Shown here: positions 26,380 to 37,352 of the stretch, piece after piece
Position numbering within the stretch: the stretch's first letter is position 1
Layout: each line of letters starts with the position of its first letter
Assembly (NCBI GenBank): GCA_023134135.1
Contig: JAGLVB010000013.1
Span: 1 to 51,880, forward strand
From: Candidatus Aenigmatarchaeota archaeon
Lineage (GTDB): Archaea > Aenigmatarchaeota > Aenigmatarchaeia > QMZS01
DNA: 51,880 nucleotides
Direction of reading: 5' to 3'
Program-made: the position numbers and the translations under genes
Notes under the pieces: generated by a model
Database searches by the model: none
The model's input: only the letters and a program-made list of their open reading frames with translations
What the model was told of the DNA's origin: nothing

Positions 26380-27359
26380 AAAAGATTACTTTGTTTAATT
26401 AATTCTAAAGTCTGTTTGGCATTATATCTAATTGTATTTGCAGATGTGTAGGGTTCTGGTCGGGTTTCACGTTCTCCTTTAAAGAAATAATCTTCAGTTT
26501 CAGTTTTTTGTTTTGGCACTCTGACGAAATTAATATTGTTTTCGGTCAGGTCTATAGAACGAAACACTTCATCTGAAGTTAATAAAGTTTCATGCATTTT
26601 TTCACCAGGTCGGATTCCAATAGTCTTTTTTTCAAACTTTCTTTTAAAGTGAAGTTCCAGTGCTTCGGTTAAGGTTCTTATTTCACAGGAAGGAGATTTA
26701 ATTACAAAAAGGTCTCCTGACTTTCCATCAAACAAGCATTTAAGTGCTAAATCTACAGCTTGGTCAAGTAATAGCAAAAATCTTGTCATATAGGGATTGG
26801 TAATTGTTAAGGGTTTATTTTTTGATATTTGCTCCAGGAATAAAGGAAGTACAGAGCCCCTAGACCCCAAAACATTACCATATCTTAAGCTTAGACAGAT
26901 AGTATCTCCTTCAAAAGCAGCAACTACTTTTTCCCCCAAAGCTTTACTCATACCATAAGCATTTATAGGATAAACGGCTTTATCAGTGCTGAGATTTACC
27001 ACTTTTTTTACACCACACTCTTCTGCAGCTTCCAAAACGTTTTTTATACCCAGCACATTTGTTTCTATCACCTCCTCTGGAAAATTTTCTCCAGTGGGAA
27101 CGTGTTTCAAAGCAGCTGCATGGAAAATATAATCAACATCTTTAAAAACCCTACTTAATTTCATCCTGTTTCTTATATCACCGATTATATATTTAACATT
27201 TTTGTTTAGTCTGTTAACCATCATATCATGCTGCTTTTTTTCATCTCTGCTGAATACAATAAGTTCTGCATCCAAATCCAGCAACTTGTCAAGTAAAGCA
27301 TTTCCAAATGACCCTGTCCCTCCAGTAATTAAAATTCTTTTACCAACCAATTGCTTCAT
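26376..27359 (-). CDS. CapE/FnlA-like UDP-GlcNAc 4,6-dehydratase/5-epimerase
   Basis: RILITGGTGSFGNALLDKLL; HAAALKHVPTGENFPEEVIETNVLG; STDKAVYPINAYGMSKALGEKV. Confidence 0.88.
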   Translation of the reverse strand: MKQLVGKRILITGGTGSFGNALLDKLLDLDAELIVFSRDEKKQHDMMVNRLNKNVKYIIGDIRNRMKLSRVFKDVDYIFHAAALKHVPTGENFPEEVIETNVLGIKNVLEAAEECGVKKVVNLSTDKAVYPINAYGMSKALGEKVVAAFEGDTICLSLRYGNVLGSRGSVLPLFLEQISKNKPLTITNPYMTRFLLLLDQAVDLALKCLFDGKSGDLFVIKSPSCEIRTLTEALELHFKRKFEKKTIGIRPGEKMHETLLTSDEVFRSIDLTENNINFVRVPKQKTETEDYFFKGERETRPEPYTSANTIRYNAKQTLELIKQSNLL

Positions 27360-27408
27360 AATCTATTAAATTAAATTTATTAAAATAAAATTTCTTAGTA
27401 TAAATATT

Positions 27409-28593
27409 ATGAAAATCCTACAAGTTACTAATTTTTTTAAACCTTCATGGGAATCCGGGGGTCCGGCGAGGTCCTGCTATGAAATTTCAAAAGAGTTGGT
27501 TAAAAGAGGACACGAAGTAACAGTTTACACAACAGATGGTTTTAAATACAGGCTGGATGTTGCGAAGAACAAACCTGTAATTGTTGATGGAATTAAAGTT
27601 TATTATTTCAGAAATTTATCAAACTACCTGAGCAGAAACTTTGTTTTACCAATTCCCTATTATTTGCCTTTTGTTGCTGGAAAAGAAATTAAAAATTTTG
27701 ATGTAATTCATTTACATGAATATAGAACCTTTTTAAATATTGTTGTTAGTTACTATGCAAGAAAATATAAAATTCCTTATGTATTGCAATCAAGAGGGTC
27801 TATTCCCAGACTTAGCCGAAGAGAAGAACTAAAAATTATTTTTGATATTTTGTGGGGTTATAGATTGCTAGATAAAACTTCAAAAATAATTTTTTCCTCA
27901 AAAATAGAATTAGAAAAAAGTAAATATAAATTGAAAAGAGAAAATAAGTTTGAAATCATACCCAACAGTCTAAATCTATATAACTTCAAAAAACTACCAA
28001 AAAAAGGAGAATTCAGAAAGAAATATAGTATAAACAAAAATGAAAAAATAATTTTGTATGTAGGCAGGATTCACAAAATTAAAGGTTTGGATTTACTCAT
28101 TAGTGTTTTTTCAAGTTTGAATAAAGAATTAAAAGATATTAAACTCGTAATTGTGGGACCTGATGATGGTCATTTGAATTCTTTAAAAAACCTGGCAAAA
28201 ACATTAAAAATAGAAAACAAAATCTTGTTTACAGACCCTCTTTTTGGAAAAGACAAATTAACCGCTTATGTTGATGCAGATATTTTTGTATTACCCTCAA
28301 AATATGAATCCTTTGGTAATGTTGCTTTAGAAAGTCTAGCATGTGGGACACCAATAATTATTACTAAAGGTTGTGGACTTTCCGAATATATTGATAGAAA
28401 AGTAGGATATATTATAGATTATAATAAACAACAGCTATTAGAGACTCTTTATGATAGTTTAACTAAAGACAAGAAAATTAAGATTATGGGTAAAAATGCT
28501 AAAAAATTTGTGGAGAAATTTTCTTGGACAGAGATTGTTGAGAAAATAAAAAAGGTATATATAAAGGTTCTAAATACCTCAAACATCCGTTAA
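27409..28593 (+). CDS. Glycosyltransferase family 4
   Basis: WESGGPARSCYEISKELVKRGHEVTVYT; FVLPSKYESFGNVALESLACGTPIIIT. Confidence 0.9.
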   Translation: MKILQVTNFFKPSWESGGPARSCYEISKELVKRGHEVTVYTTDGFKYRLDVAKNKPVIVDGIKVYYFRNLSNYLSRNFVLPIPYYLPFVAGKEIKNFDVIHLHEYRTFLNIVVSYYARKYKIPYVLQSRGSIPRLSRREELKIIFDILWGYRLLDKTSKIIFSSKIELEKSKYKLKRENKFEIIPNSLNLYNFKKLPKKGEFRKKYSINKNEKIILYVGRIHKIKGLDLLISVFSSLNKELKDIKLVIVGPDDGHLNSLKNLAKTLKIENKILFTDPLFGKDKLTAYVDADIFVLPSKYESFGNVALESLACGTPIIITKGCGLSEYIDRKVGYIIDYNKQQLLETLYDSLTKDKKIKIMGKNAKKFVEKFSWTEIVEKIKKVYIKVLNTSNIR

Positions 28594-28674
28594 GTAGATA
28601 ATCTTTATTTTATCTTAATACCTCGTTACTCTGTAGCAGGAAATTATTTCAAAGACTTTATTTCTTATATAATT

Positions 28675-29349
28675 ATGAAAGATAAAATAACTAAATTTCT
28701 ACAACCTTATTATAAAAAAGTTGGGTATGATCAAAAGTATGAGTGGGATAAGATTGCTTTAATTTATATGAAAAATTGTGAAAAAATATTAGACCTTGGT
28801 TGTGGTATAGGAAGGTTTATAGAGCAGTCTCCAGAAAGGATTGTTGGTGTAGACTACAATGAGAGTTCAATTGAAATATGTAAGAGGAAAGGGTTTAATG
28901 TAAAAAAAGCAAATGCTACAAAGCTACCTTTTGGAGATTCTTCCTTTGATGGTGTTCATTGTTCACATGTAATTGAACATTTATATCCTAAAGAGGCACA
29001 TCTTTTATTAACAGAGATGAATAGAGTTTTAAAGAAAAAGGGAATATTATGTATAAGAACACCACTTTTATATGGCGGTTTTTATAAAGATTTTACACAC
29101 ATAAAACCTTATTATCCCGAAGCAATATTGCATTATCTAAAAATTAAAGAACAAAACCAGAGAACTTCTTCTGATATCCACTGTTTATACAAATTCGTTA
29201 AATTAAAATATAGGAGACCCCAATTATTTTCAGGAGTTTACAATACATTCTTATGGTTCTTGTACCCATTTTTTAATATATTATGCAAGGTTGGAATAAC
29301 CTCTTTTAAGAAGACAGGTTATATGTTAATTCTTGAAAAGATTGAATGA
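28675..29349 (+). CDS. Class I SAM-dependent methyltransferase
   Basis: ILDLGCGIGRFIEQSPERIVGVDYNESSI; LPFGDSSFDGVHCSHVIEHL. Confidence 0.88.
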   Translation: MKDKITKFLQPYYKKVGYDQKYEWDKIALIYMKNCEKILDLGCGIGRFIEQSPERIVGVDYNESSIEICKRKGFNVKKANATKLPFGDSSFDGVHCSHVIEHLYPKEAHLLLTEMNRVLKKKGILCIRTPLLYGGFYKDFTHIKPYYPEAILHYLKIKEQNQRTSSDIHCLYKFVKLKYRRPQLFSGVYNTFLWFLYPFFNILCKVGITSFKKTGYMLILEKIE

Positions 29350-30431
29350 TGAAAATATGTTTTTTTGCCGATGGAAAAACTATTCATACACAAAGGTGGG
29401 TAAATTATTTTGTAGATAAAGGTTATGAAGTCTCTTTGATTAGTAGTACTCCTTACAGATATAAATCTCTAAAATTTTATTTATTGAAGAGTTATACAAA
29501 CAATAGGTATTTTAATTTTTTAGGATATTGCTTACAAATAAACAAGATTATAAACAAAATAAAACCTGATATAATCCACTCACATTATGCAACCATCTAT
29601 GGTTTTTTTGGAGCCTTATCTAATTTTCATCCCCTAGTTGTTTCTGTGTGGGGGAGTGATGTTTTAGTTGAACCAAAAAAATCTAGAATATTAAAAGGGC
29701 TAACCCAGCATGCACTAAAAAAAGCAGATTTGATAACTTGTGATGGAGAAAATACAAAAAATGCAACGATTGAGTTAGGTATAAATATAGAAAAAATAAA
29801 GATTATTTACCATGGTGTGGATACTAAAAAATTTAAGGCAAATAAAAAAGATAAAAAATTCATAAAAAATTTATTTGGGGGTAATTTTCCAATAGTTATA
29901 AGTATCAGGACTCTTAGACCAATATATAATGTTGAGACTTTAATAAGGGCTATACCTTTAATCTTAAAAAAGATACCCAAAGTAAAATTCATAATTGCAG
30001 GAAAAGGAGAACAAAAAAAATATTTGATGAATTTAGCAAAATCTTTATGTATATTTAATGCAATTAGATTTACAGGGGCGATACCACATAATGACCTTCC
30101 AAAATATCTGGCATCTTCTGATGTCTATGTTTCAACATCTCTTTCAGACGGAGGGATAGCAGTTAGCACATTAGAAGCAATGGCATGTGAATTGGCTCCA
30201 GTTGTTACTGACATAGGGGATAATAAAAAATGGATAAAAGATGGAGAGAATGGGTTTATTATTCCTATAAAAAATCCGAAAAAACTGGCTGAGAAAATTA
30301 TTTATTTGCTTGAAAATAAAGATATTAGAAAAAAGTTTGGAGAAATCAATCGAAAAATAATTAAAGAAAAACAAAATTATTACAAAGAAATGGAAAAGAT
30401 GGAAACACTTTATAAAAAATTAATAAGATAG
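29346..30431 (+). CDS. Glycosyltransferase family 4
   Basis: IIYHGVDTKKF; VYVSTSLSDGGIAVSTLEAMACELAPVVTDIG. Confidence 0.9.
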   Translation: MMKICFFADGKTIHTQRWVNYFVDKGYEVSLISSTPYRYKSLKFYLLKSYTNNRYFNFLGYCLQINKIINKIKPDIIHSHYATIYGFFGALSNFHPLVVSVWGSDVLVEPKKSRILKGLTQHALKKADLITCDGENTKNATIELGINIEKIKIIYHGVDTKKFKANKKDKKFIKNLFGGNFPIVISIRTLRPIYNVETLIRAIPLILKKIPKVKFIIAGKGEQKKYLMNLAKSLCIFNAIRFTGAIPHNDLPKYLASSDVYVSTSLSDGGIAVSTLEAMACELAPVVTDIGDNKKWIKDGENGFIIPIKNPKKLAEKIIYLLENKDIRKKFGEINRKIIKEKQNYYKEMEKMETLYKKLIR

Positions 30432-30434
30432 ATT

Positions 30435-31445
30435 ATGAAAATCTTGATAACAGGTGGTGCAGGGTTCATAGGTTCTGTGCTTGTAAGGGACCTATTAAAT
30501 TCCAACTATAAAGTGACAATACTCGACAATTTTACCTTTGGTTTAGAATCTATTAAAGAGATAAAAGATAACCCTAATCTCAAAATAGTGAGGGGAGATA
30601 TTCGTAAAAGCGAAGATATTGAAAGAGCAATAAAAGATATTGATGTAGTAATACATTTAGCTGCCCTTGTTGGTGATCCTGCATGTGCAGCACAAGCAGA
30701 TATAGCATATGAAGTAAATTTCACTTCTACAATTAAACTAGCCGATATGTGTCGTAGTCTTAAAATAAACAAATTTATTTTTGCTTCTACATGCAGTGTT
30801 TATGGTGCAAGTGAGAGCGACGTTAAATTAACTGAAAAATCTAAATTAAATCCTGTTTCGTTATATGCAGAGACTAGATTATATGCCGAACAAGGAATTT
30901 TGGCTTTAGCGAATAAGGACTTCTCACCAATTATTCTAAGGTTTGGCACGGTTTATGGTATATCGCCGCGTATGAGGTTTGATTTGATAGTAAACTATTT
31001 AACACAGAAAGCGGTAATGGGAAAAAAAATCGGTATATTTGGAGGAACGCAATGGCGCCCATTTATTCATGTTAATGATATTTCGAGGGCGGTTCAGTTA
31101 TTTTTAGAGGCCCCACTTCATAAAGTCAGAGGTGAAGTTTTCAATGTGGGGTCAACAGACGAAAACTATCAAATGAAGAGATTAGGCGAAGTTGTAAAAG
31201 AAATTCTCCCCGATACAAAAGTTAATTGTATTGAAGAAATAAAAGATAAAAGATCCTACAATGTTTCTTTTGATAAGATAAAAGACGTATTAGGATTTAA
31301 AACAGAGAAGACCATTAAAGATGGTATAATTGAAATTGCAGAGGCAATTAAGAAGGGGGTAATTAAAGATCCTTCGGATCCAAAATATTATAATCATCTT
31401 GTTAAGTTAGCTTTACCAAAAAAGACTGAGGGGATAACTTTATAG
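30435..31445 (+). CDS. NAD-dependent epimerase/dehydratase
   Basis: MKILITGGAGFIGSVLVRDLLNSNYKVTILDNF; YAETRLYAEQ. Confidence 0.9.
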   Translation: MKILITGGAGFIGSVLVRDLLNSNYKVTILDNFTFGLESIKEIKDNPNLKIVRGDIRKSEDIERAIKDIDVVIHLAALVGDPACAAQADIAYEVNFTSTIKLADMCRSLKINKFIFASTCSVYGASESDVKLTEKSKLNPVSLYAETRLYAEQGILALANKDFSPIILRFGTVYGISPRMRFDLIVNYLTQKAVMGKKIGIFGGTQWRPFIHVNDISRAVQLFLEAPLHKVRGEVFNVGSTDENYQMKRLGEVVKEILPDTKVNCIEEIKDKRSYNVSFDKIKDVLGFKTEKTIKDGIIEIAEAIKKGVIKDPSDPKYYNHLVKLALPKKTEGITL

Positions 31446-31455
31446 AGATAATAAG

Positions 31456-32304
31456 ATGAAAATGAAGGCAAAATATAATCCAGATATTTTCTGGGAGGGT
31501 AGATTTAAAAAATATGGTCATACAGGATGGAGTGACCAAATCATATATAAATATGATCAACCATTGAGGTTGAGAGTTATAAAAAATATCCTGAATAAGA
31601 TACAAGGCTCAATAGAAAATAAAAAGATATTAGATGTAGGTTGTGGTGTTGGTGATTTTTCTATTATGTTTGCAAAAATGAGTGCAGAGGTAACAGGAAT
31701 TGATATTAGTGAAAAAGCTGTGGGAGAAGCCAAGAAAAAGGCAAAAGGATTATGTTGTGATTTTAAGGTTACTTCTATCAAGAATATGGATTTTCAAAAA
31801 TCATTTGATATTATTTTAAGTATTACCGTCCTTCAGCATATTCCTAACAAGGACTTATTATCAAGTATACAAAAATTAGCAGATTCTCTAAATATTGAGG
31901 GGTATATCTATATTTTGGAAACAGCACCAGTTAAGTTAAATCAGAATACAACCAACTCAGAATATCAACATTTCCATACAAGAAAAGATTGGATAAAACT
32001 TTTTGAAAAGGCAAGTATGAAACTGCAGTTTGAAATAGTATATCCGGGTTTTGGTTTATCTTTAATTAGATTGGGTGATAATATAGCAAGAGCAATATAT
32101 AATAGATTCATATCTAAAAAAAATCAAGAAATACCCACCACAACAACAAACCAACTTATTTTAATAAATAATAATAAATTAGTTAAAATTTATAGTTTGT
32201 TTGAAAAAATTATCTTTATCTTTTCTAAACCAATTGATTATTATATGCCTTTTTTAGCAAAATTTGGGACAACAAGGGTAATGGTATTTAAAAAGGTGAA
32301 ATAA
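31456..32304 (+). CDS. Class I SAM-dependent methyltransferase
   Basis: KILDVGCGVGDFSIMFAKMSAEVTGIDISEKAV. Confidence 0.85.
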   Translation: MKMKAKYNPDIFWEGRFKKYGHTGWSDQIIYKYDQPLRLRVIKNILNKIQGSIENKKILDVGCGVGDFSIMFAKMSAEVTGIDISEKAVGEAKKKAKGLCCDFKVTSIKNMDFQKSFDIILSITVLQHIPNKDLLSSIQKLADSLNIEGYIYILETAPVKLNQNTTNSEYQHFHTRKDWIKLFEKASMKLQFEIVYPGFGLSLIRLGDNIARAIYNRFISKKNQEIPTTTTNQLILINNNKLVKIYSLFEKIIFIFSKPIDYYMPFLAKFGTTRVMVFKKVK

Positions 32305-33440
32305 TGGATAAAAAATTTCTACCGTATTGTCAACCATTAATTGAAAAGGAAGAAATAAAAGAGGTTGTAGATACGCTAAAGTCTGGGTGGCTTACAATAG
32401 GTCCAAAGACTACAGAATTTGAAAGCCTAATTGCTGAATATGTTGGAGCAAAACACGCAATTTCTGTAAATTCTTGCACAGCTGCGCTGCATCTTTCTTT
32501 AATAGCTTTAGGCATTAAAAGTGGAGACGAAGTAATAACAACTCCATTTACTTTTGCGTCTACTGGAAATGTTATTGTTCACATAGGAGCGAAGCCTGTG
32601 TTTGTTGACATAAAGAAAGATACTTATAACCTAGACCCAGAAAAGATAAAAGAAGCAATAACTCCAAAGACAAAAGCAATAATTCCCATCCATTATGCAG
32701 GTCAACCTTACGATGTGAAAGCAATTATGGAAATTGCGAAAGATCACAATTTATTTGTAATAGAAGATGCCGCACATGCAATTGGTGCTGAATATAATGG
32801 CAAAAAAATTGGAACTTTTGGCACTACAACCTGTTTTAGTTTTTACGCCACTAAAAATATGACAACTGGAGAGGGAGGTGCGGTAACGACAAATGATGAC
32901 AAACTGGCAGATAAACTCAGAATATTAAGATTGCATGGAATGAGTAAAGATGCTTGGAAGAGGTATTCTGACAAGGGAAGCTGGTATTATGAGATTGAAG
33001 AGTGTGGTTGGAAATATAATATGACCGATATGCAAGCCGCATTGGGGGTGCATCAAATAAAAAAATTGGACAAATTCATTGAAATTAGGAGAAAATATGC
33101 CAGCATCTATAACAAAGAATTAAAAAAAATTGAAGGAATCATCATACCATATGAAAAACCAAATGTTAAACATGTATATCATCTCTATCCAATTTTACTA
33201 AAAAATTATAATAGGAACAAATTCATTGAAGAAATGAAAGAAATGAACATTGGATGCAGCGTCCATTTCATTCCATTACATTTACACCCTTTTTACAAAA
33301 GAACATTTAGATTCAAAAAAGGTGATTTTCCAAATGCGGAATGGGTATATGAAAGAGAAGTTTCATTACCACTTTATCCAAAGATGAAAGAAGAAGAATT
33401 AAAATATATAATTAAATGTATAAGAAAGTTATTATTATGA
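32304..33440 (+). CDS. DegT/DnrJ/EryC1/StrS aminotransferase
   Basis: SCTAALHLSLIALGIKSGDEVITTPFTFAST; VIEDAAHAIGAEYNGKKIGTFG; FSFYATKNMTTGEGGAVTT. Confidence 0.93.
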   Translation: MDKKFLPYCQPLIEKEEIKEVVDTLKSGWLTIGPKTTEFESLIAEYVGAKHAISVNSCTAALHLSLIALGIKSGDEVITTPFTFASTGNVIVHIGAKPVFVDIKKDTYNLDPEKIKEAITPKTKAIIPIHYAGQPYDVKAIMEIAKDHNLFVIEDAAHAIGAEYNGKKIGTFGTTTCFSFYATKNMTTGEGGAVTTNDDKLADKLRILRLHGMSKDAWKRYSDKGSWYYEIEECGWKYNMTDMQAALGVHQIKKLDKFIEIRRKYASIYNKELKKIEGIIIPYEKPNVKHVYHLYPILLKNYNRNKFIEEMKEMNIGCSVHFIPLHLHPFYKRTFRFKKGDFPNAEWVYEREVSLPLYPKMKEEELKYIIKCIRKLLL

Positions 33441-34051
33441 GAAATACCAGTCATTTGTCTTTAAAATATTTTTATAACAAACTTAAAGTAAAATTATATG
33501 AGAAGAAATATCCTGAACATCCTTGGCTAACGCAGGAAGCTAACTCTATCCTTTCAACTCTACTTAAACCAACAGATGTTGGATTAGAATTTGGTTCAGG
33601 AAGAAGCACAATTTGGTTTGCTAAAAGAATAAAACATTTAACAAGTGTTGAGCAGAATAAATTTTGGTATGATAAAGTTTTTAAAATGATAGAAGAAAAT
33701 AATCTTAGTAATGTTGATTTGTTTTTTCAAGACAAGAATTATATAAAAGTTGTAGATAAGTTCAAAAATAATAATTTAGATTTTGTTCTTATTGATGGAA
33801 TTTTGAGAGGAGAATGTGCCAATGCTATAATTAACAAAGTTAAAAGAGGCGGGATTATTGTGATTGATGATGCTCATAGATATTTTCCTTTCCCTTCAAC
33901 TGTGTCTTATTCTCTTTTTAAGAAGCAACAAAAAACTTCTTTAGAATGGAATAAATTCATAAAACAAACCAAGAATTGGAAATATATTTGGACGAGTAAT
34001 GGACTTAAAGACACTGTAATTTGGTTTAAACCACCAATCCAAAATTATTGA
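33437..34051 (+). CDS. SAM-dependent methyltransferase-like protein
   Basis: VGLEFGSGRSTIWFAKRIKHLTSVEQ; VLIDG; GGIIVIDDAHRYF. Start re-assigned from 33416 to reduce overlap. Confidence 0.7.
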   Translation: MRNTSHLSLKYFYNKLKVKLYEKKYPEHPWLTQEANSILSTLLKPTDVGLEFGSGRSTIWFAKRIKHLTSVEQNKFWYDKVFKMIEENNLSNVDLFFQDKNYIKVVDKFKNNNLDFVLIDGILRGECANAIINKVKRGGIIVIDDAHRYFPFPSTVSYSLFKKQQKTSLEWNKFIKQTKNWKYIWTSNGLKDTVIWFKPPIQNY

Positions 34052-34076
34052 TTAAATTAAAAAGTTAAAGGTATTT

Positions 34077-35213
34077 ATGACTAAAAAATACAAACTTGCT
34101 GTATTAGTTTCTCATCCAATATTGTATCAATCCTCTTTTTTCAAGAAGTTAGACCAGCAGCCCAAAATTGATTTAATGGTTTACTTTTGTGGAGATTTCA
34201 ATATTGAAAAAGATAACTATGCATTGAAAGGGTACAAATACAAATTTTTAAAGAATTTTTCTCCACATCCTCATAACTCATTTTTTGGCCAAATGAATTT
34301 AGGAATTATAAAAGAACTTTTTAGTGAAAGATATGATGCTGTTTTGGTTCATGGATATGCAAGATTTACTTGTTGGCTCGCTTTTTTAGGGGCTTTTATA
34401 ACAAGAACCCCGATACTATTAAAAGGAGTTACAACTATTACACAGCGTAGGTCTATATGGGCAGAATTATCAGGAAAATTAATTTTATTCCCTTTATTCA
34501 AAATCTTTTCTGCATTCTTAACAGTAGGTACTATGAACAAATCTTATTATAAAAGTTATGGTGTCCCCGACTCAAAAATGTTTTTTGTTCCTTATAGTGT
34601 GGATAATGATTTTTTTAGTAAAAAATATAAGAAGTTGTCCCTCAAAAAAAAGCAACTAAAAAAAGAAGAGGGATTAAATCCAAATTTACCAATAATACTC
34701 CATGTTTCTAATCTATTATCTATAAAGAGACCTTTGGATTTACTAAAAGCGTTCCAGCCACTACAGAACAAAGCACAATTAGTATTTGTTGGAGAAGGAA
34801 CAGAAAGAAAAAAAATAGAACTTTATGTTAAAGAACATAATTTGAAAAATATCTTTTTTGTTGGATTTAAAAACAGACAAGAACTTCCAATCTATTATGT
34901 GATAGCAGATATTTTTGTATTGCCTTCAGCTAGTGAGACCTGGGGTGCAGTGATAAATGAGGCAATGAATTTCAAACTTCCAATAATAACTACAGACAAT
35001 GTTGGGTCTGCACCTGATTTAATAAAAAACGGAGAGAATGGGTATATTTACAAAGTTGGAGATATAACCGCTTTATCCAAACATTTATTAAGGTTATTAA
35101 AAAATCCAAAACTAATTAAAAAAATGGGAGAGAAATCATATGAAATTATTTATAAATGGAATTTTGATAAAGATGTAGAAGGAATTATCAAAGCAATGGA
35201 TTATATATTATGA
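34077..35213 (+). CDS. Glycosyltransferase family 4
   Basis: FVPYSVDNDFF; IFVLPSASETWGAVINEAMNFKLPIITTDNVG. Confidence 0.9.
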   Translation: MTKKYKLAVLVSHPILYQSSFFKKLDQQPKIDLMVYFCGDFNIEKDNYALKGYKYKFLKNFSPHPHNSFFGQMNLGIIKELFSERYDAVLVHGYARFTCWLAFLGAFITRTPILLKGVTTITQRRSIWAELSGKLILFPLFKIFSAFLTVGTMNKSYYKSYGVPDSKMFFVPYSVDNDFFSKKYKKLSLKKKQLKKEEGLNPNLPIILHVSNLLSIKRPLDLLKAFQPLQNKAQLVFVGEGTERKKIELYVKEHNLKNIFFVGFKNRQELPIYYVIADIFVLPSASETWGAVINEAMNFKLPIITTDNVGSAPDLIKNGENGYIYKVGDITALSKHLLRLLKNPKLIKKMGEKSYEIIYKWNFDKDVEGIIKAMDYIL

Positions 35214-36004
35214 AAATAAAGAGATGGATTGTAAACTCCTTATTTATAAATCTAATAGGTATATTATTATATCCTTGTTTGTTAATTTATAAAAGAGTGT
35301 ATCCTTATCAAGGTACGGTAATCCTCCTTTTTCATGACCCCTATTCTAAAAATTTTGAGAGTATAATCAAATATTTAAAGAAAAATTATAGAATTATTTC
35401 TTTTGGTGAATTTAAAGATTATTTTTTGAAGGGTAAAAATCCACCAGAAAACTCAATTATAATCACATTTGACGATGGTTTCAAGTCAGTGTATAAAGAA
35501 GCTTTCCCAGTAATATTAAGAGAAAAGATTCCTATAATGGTTTACTTGATTTCAAACTCACTTGAAGGAAAAACCATGAAATATCACAGTATGGAAACTA
35601 TACATTACTTAAGTCTAAAAGATATTAAAAAAATGCAAAAGTCCACTTTTGTAGCCTTTGGGTCGCATACAAAGTCTCACCGTTGCTTAAGTAGTTTGTC
35701 TTTAAAGGAAAGGGGAAATGAGATAAGAGGTAGTAAACATGTTATTGAGAAAATGATTGGAGAAAAAATAGAAGATTTCTCTTTTCCTTATGGCGGCTTT
35801 AATACCTTTTCAAACGAAGACATTACTATATTAAAGAAAGCAGGGTATAAAACTGCTGTAATTAACGTTGGAGGCACCAACTCTAAAAATACCAACCCTT
35901 GTCTACTCAGAAGAGTTTGTATTGGTAAAAACCACAACAAATATGTTGTAGAACTATTCCTATATGGACTATTACATAAGCTAATAGGAGTATGGAAACC
36001 TTAA
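35210..36004 (+). CDS. Polysaccharide deacetylase (NodB-like)
   Basis: IIITFDDGFKSVYKEAFPVILREKIPIMVYLIS; FGSHTKSHRCLS; DFSFPYGGF. Confidence 0.88.
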   Translation: MKIKRWIVNSLFINLIGILLYPCLLIYKRVYPYQGTVILLFHDPYSKNFESIIKYLKKNYRIISFGEFKDYFLKGKNPPENSIIITFDDGFKSVYKEAFPVILREKIPIMVYLISNSLEGKTMKYHSMETIHYLSLKDIKKMQKSTFVAFGSHTKSHRCLSSLSLKERGNEIRGSKHVIEKMIGEKIEDFSFPYGGFNTFSNEDITILKKAGYKTAVINVGGTNSKNTNPCLLRRVCIGKNHNKYVVELFLYGLLHKLIGVWKP

Positions 36005-36008
36005 TAAT

Positions 36009-37259
36009 TTATAAACCCCAATAGACAATACCTTTTTCTTCAGCTTCTTTTTTATTGAATTTTCTTTTAAGGTCTATTAGAATTCCATTTTTATTTAATA
36101 AATCAAAAATATTTAAATTCTCAAATTTTTTGTGATTCACAACAAATACCACAATATCAGGTTTTTCTAATTTATTTATATTTTCAATACCAAAAATTTC
36201 TTTTTTATTTATTAAAGGTTCATAGATCATAATTTTCTCAAATCCAAGATTTTTTAGTTCTTCAACCATGTTTCTGACTTTACTTTCTCTCAAATCAGGC
36301 ACATCTTCTTTGTAGGTTGCGCCTAAAATTAAAATATTAGAATTTTTTATATCCTTATTTGTTCTTTTAGATAATTTAAAAATTTTTCTAGCTACATAAT
36401 AAGGTAAAATTTCATTAGTTTTACATCCAGATAAGATTAATTCCGGATTGTAATTATTTTTCTTTACCTTCTCAATCAAGTAATAGGGATCAACACCAAT
36501 ACAATGTCCCCCAACAAAACCAGGGTAGAATCTTAAAAAATTCCATTTTGTTGAAGCAGCATCAAAAACTTCTTTGCTATCTAGATTCATTTTATCAAAC
36601 AACATTGCCAGTTCATTAAATAACGCAATATTTAATCCCCTTTGTGTATTTTCAACAACTTTCGCTGCTTCAGCCACTTTAATTGAAGGGGCTTTGTATA
36701 CATTTGTGATTTTTCCATAAATCTTAGCTAATTTGTCTGTTGTTTTATTATCATAACCTGCGACAATTTTATAAATTTTATCTATAGTATGCTTTTTATC
36801 TCCAGGGTTTATTCTTTCAGGACTATATCCTATAGAAAATTCGCCCAATTTCAATCCAGATTCTTTTTCTAAAATAGGCAAACAAAATTCTTCTGTGCAT
36901 CCAGGATAAGTTGTAGATTCATAAACTACAATTGTCCCTTTTTTCAAATTCATACCAACAGTTTTTGAAGTATTTTCCAAATAACTTAAATTTGGTTTTT
37001 TGTTTTTAGATATTGGTGTTGGAACTGCAATTATGATTACCTCCATTTCAGAAATTTTCTTTTTATCATTTGTAAATTCTATATTTTCTTTTATTCTTTC
37101 AAATTCTTTTTCTAAAACACCCAGATTTCTGTCAAATCTATTTCTTAATTCTTTAACTCTTTTTTCATTTATGTCAAACCCAATAACCTCAAAATACTCT
37201 GCAAATTTTATTGCTAAAGGCAACCCAACATAACCCAAACCAATAATTCCAACCTTCAT
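36009..37259 (-). CDS. Nucleotide-sugar dehydrogenase (UDP-N-acetyl-hexosamine dehydrogenase, WbpA/TviB-like)
   Basis: MKVGIIGLGYVGLPLAIKFAEYFEVIGFDI; YPGFVGGHCIGVDPYYLIEK; GATYKEDVPDLRESKV. Confidence 0.93.
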   Translation of the reverse strand: MKVGIIGLGYVGLPLAIKFAEYFEVIGFDINEKRVKELRNRFDRNLGVLEKEFERIKENIEFTNDKKKISEMEVIIIAVPTPISKNKKPNLSYLENTSKTVGMNLKKGTIVVYESTTYPGCTEEFCLPILEKESGLKLGEFSIGYSPERINPGDKKHTIDKIYKIVAGYDNKTTDKLAKIYGKITNVYKAPSIKVAEAAKVVENTQRGLNIALFNELAMLFDKMNLDSKEVFDAASTKWNFLRFYPGFVGGHCIGVDPYYLIEKVKKNNYNPELILSGCKTNEILPYYVARKIFKLSKRTNKDIKNSNILILGATYKEDVPDLRESKVRNMVEELKNLGFEKIMIYEPLINKKEIFGIENINKLEKPDIVVFVVNHKKFENLNIFDLLNKNGILIDLKRKFNKKEAEEKGIVYWGL

Positions 37260-37352
37260 AATTGAATTAATAAAATTATATCAAGTAAAAAAGAAATGAA
37301 AATATCTTTAGATTAATTAATTCTTTAACTTGTTCCACCAATTCCCTATTAT